From: Rhodocyclales bacterium
Lineage (GTDB): Bacteria; Pseudomonadota; Gammaproteobacteria; Burkholderiales; Rhodocyclaceae
DNA length: 64,000 nucleotides
Direction: 5' to 3'
NCBI GenBank assembly: GCA_016235165.1
Contig: JACRLX010000022.1
Coordinates: forward strand, 1 to 64,000
Shown: positions 62,340 to 64,000 of the stretch, piece after piece
Position numbering within the stretch: the first letter of the stretch is position 1
Layout of the letters: each line of letters begins with the position of its first letter
Program-made: the position numbers and the translations under genes
Notes under the pieces: model-generated
The model's input: only the letters and a program-made list of their open reading frames with translations
Database searches by the model: none
What the model was told of the DNA's origin: nothing

Positions 62340-63181
62340 GCAATCAAGCCACATCCGGAGCGGCCACGGCCGCTTCCGGTGTGACCGGCGGCGCGGGCGC
62401 ACGCTATGCAATGGCGGCGTCCCGCGGTACCGCCAACTTCGTGCTCGGCCTGCTGATCCTCGCCGTACTGTGGGGGATAGGCGGTTACATGATTGCAAGC
62501 AATCCGAAGACGGCCAACTTTTCCGGCTTCGGCTTGCTGCCTACGCTGCAAGCCTTCCCCGAGTTGTGGGACATGGGCAAGTTGCAGAAGGCGACTTACG
62601 CCAGTGGCTATCGCCTTGCTTCGGGCATGCTGATTGCAATTCTGATCGGGGTGCCGCTGGGCATCCTCATGGGACGCGTGCAGTGGTTCCGCAAGCTCAG
62701 CAACTCGCCCTTCCAGTTGCTGCGGATGATCAGCCCCCTGTCCTGGATGCCGATTGCGGTCCTGGTTTTTTCTTCCTGGGACGGTTCGATCGTTTTCCTG
62801 GTGGCCTTTGCCTCGGTCTGGCCCGTGATGTACCAGACCGCAGCGGGACTGGCCAAGGTCGATCCTGCATGGTTCAAGGTGGCGCGCAATCTGGGTGCAA
62901 GCCAGGCGCAAATGCTGACGCAAATCATCCTGCCGGCGATCAGCTTCGACATCTTTACCGGAATTCGGCTTGCGCTTGGCGTAGCCTGGGTGGTGCTGGT
63001 ACCGGCCGAGCTGCTGGGAGTGACGTCCGGCCTTGGCTATGCGATCAAGGATGCGCGTGAAACCCTGGCCTACGACCACCTGACGGCAATGGTGCTGACC
63101 ATCGGCATCATCGGTTATGCGCTCGATACCATCTGCGCACAGTTGATCAAGAAGTTCAGCTGGCATCGCGGAGACGTGTGA
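62336..63181 (+). CDS. ABC transporter permease (NrtB/SsuC type), paralog 1
   Basis: FQLLRMISPLSWMPIAVLVFSSWDGSIVFLVAFASVWPVMYQTAAGLAKVDPAWFKVARNLGAS. Confidence 0.93.
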   Translation: MSNQATSGAATAASGVTGGAGARYAMAASRGTANFVLGLLILAVLWGIGGYMIASNPKTANFSGFGLLPTLQAFPELWDMGKLQKATYASGYRLASGMLIAILIGVPLGILMGRVQWFRKLSNSPFQLLRMISPLSWMPIAVLVFSSWDGSIVFLVAFASVWPVMYQTAAGLAKVDPAWFKVARNLGASQAQMLTQIILPAISFDIFTGIRLALGVAWVVLVPAELLGVTSGLGYAIKDARETLAYDHLTAMVLTIGIIGYALDTICAQLIKKFSWHRGDV

Positions 63182-63182
63182 G

Positions 63183-64000
63183 ATGAGTAGCAACGCAGCC
63201 ACGCTGGCAAACCCTTCAACGCAGTCGCGTTCTTCCGCCGCCTTGGGCAGTGCGGCTTCCGGCCTTGCTTACTTCGTGGCAGGCCTCGCAATCCTGATCG
63301 GATTGTGGTGGCTGGCGATCTATATTGCGACGAAGAACCCCGCTTTGTCACAGTTCGCCAACTTCGGACCGGTGCCCGCCTTCAAGGCCATACCCCATAT
63401 GTGGGACAACGGGCTGATTCCGAAGGCCTTGCAATCGAGCGGTTACCGGCTGGGCATGGGCCTGCTGATTGCGATCGCCATTGGGGTACCGATCGGCATC
63501 GTCATGGGGCGCAACAAGCGCTTCCGCGACTTGACCAATTCCCCGTTCCAGTTGATGCGCATGATCAGCCCCCTGTCCTGGGAGCCGATCGCCGTTATCG
63601 TGTTTGCCGGCTGGGATTCGGCCATCATTTTCCTGATTGCCATCGCCGCCGTGTGGCCAATCATGTTCTCGACCGCCGCTGGATTGGCCAAGGTTGATCC
63701 GGCATGGTTCAAGGTTGCCCGCAACCTTGGCGCCAAACCCTGGCAACTGGTGACCGAGATCATCATTCCAGCCATCATGTTCGACGTGGTCACGGGTATC
63801 CGGCTGGCTGTCGGCGTGGCCTGGATCGTGTTGGTGCCCGCCGAGTTTCTTGGCGTCACGTCCGGTTTCGGCTACACCATCGAGGATGCGCGCGAGTCGC
63901 TTGAGTATGAACACTTGATGGCCATGCTGCTGGTGATCGGTGCCGTCGGCTATGTACTCGACAGTATTTGCATGGTCTTGATCAAGCGCTATAGCTGGCA
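63183..64000 (+). CDS. ABC transporter permease (NrtB/SsuC type), paralog 2, truncated by window end
   Basis: FQLMRMISPLSWEPIAVIVFAGWDSAIIFLIAIAAVWPIMFSTAAGLAKVDPAWFKVARNLGAK; no stop before 64000. Confidence 0.92.
   Translation, partial: MSSNAATLANPSTQSRSSAALGSAASGLAYFVAGLAILIGLWWLAIYIATKNPALSQFANFGPVPAFKAIPHMWDNGLIPKALQSSGYRLGMGLLIAIAIGVPIGIVMGRNKRFRDLTNSPFQLMRMISPLSWEPIAVIVFAGWDSAIIFLIAIAAVWPIMFSTAAGLAKVDPAWFKVARNLGAKPWQLVTEIIIPAIMFDVVTGIRLAVGVAWIVLVPAEFLGVTSGFGYTIEDARESLEYEHLMAMLLVIGAVGYVLDSICMVLIKRYSW

Noticed and set aside
60975-63202. Minus-strand ORFs (436 and 323 aa) opposite the ABC importer genes
   Set aside because: Antisense shadows of the binding protein and permease; no motifs.

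Overview
The window is a high-GC, gene-dense chromosomal segment, most likely from a betaproteobacterium (Rhodocyclales/Nitrosomonadales-like; taxonomy inferred from gene content only). It has two parts: ordinary chromosomal blocks and three accessory islands. The ordinary blocks are pyrimidine biosynthesis with an apparently metal-site-lacking dihydroorotase paralog, yggT-proC-yggS-pilT-pilU, a liv-type ABC transporter, ilvD, lgt, two-component systems, hemA-plsB-prfA-prmC, hemB, slmA and argB. Accessory island 1, at the left edge, is a nif accessory operon (nifV-cysE-TPR-nifW-nifZ-nifM) with a NifA UAS and a sigma54-like promoter. Accessory island 2 (about 26.2-33.0 kb) is a compact sulfur/electron-transfer island: octaheme tetrathionate-reductase-like cytochrome, cytochrome b, cytochrome c, three YeeE/YedE-type proteins, a triple-rhodanese protein and an orphan protein. 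It is preceded by FNR-like and Fur-like sites. Accessory island 3 (about 53.4-64.0 kb) is the most notable: a thiocyanate/cyanate island with cobalt-type thiocyanate hydrolase (scnB, scnA, scnC), a P15K-like activator, a divergent LysR regulator, cyanase, a solitary CbiM-like cobalt permease, a methyltransferase, a PhzF-like protein and a dedicated NrtA/SsuA-like ABC importer with two tandem permeases. A roughly 74-bp ungapped non-coding element lies upstream of both the cbiM-cynS unit and the lysR/scn divergon, so the two units appear to form one regulon. Other observations are stop-codon-spanning inverted repeats at the ends of several genes, a multi-hairpin intergenic RNA candidate upstream of hemB, and a perfect operator-like palindrome upstream of a phd/vapC module. 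All family calls are from recall of motifs and sequences; no searches were run.
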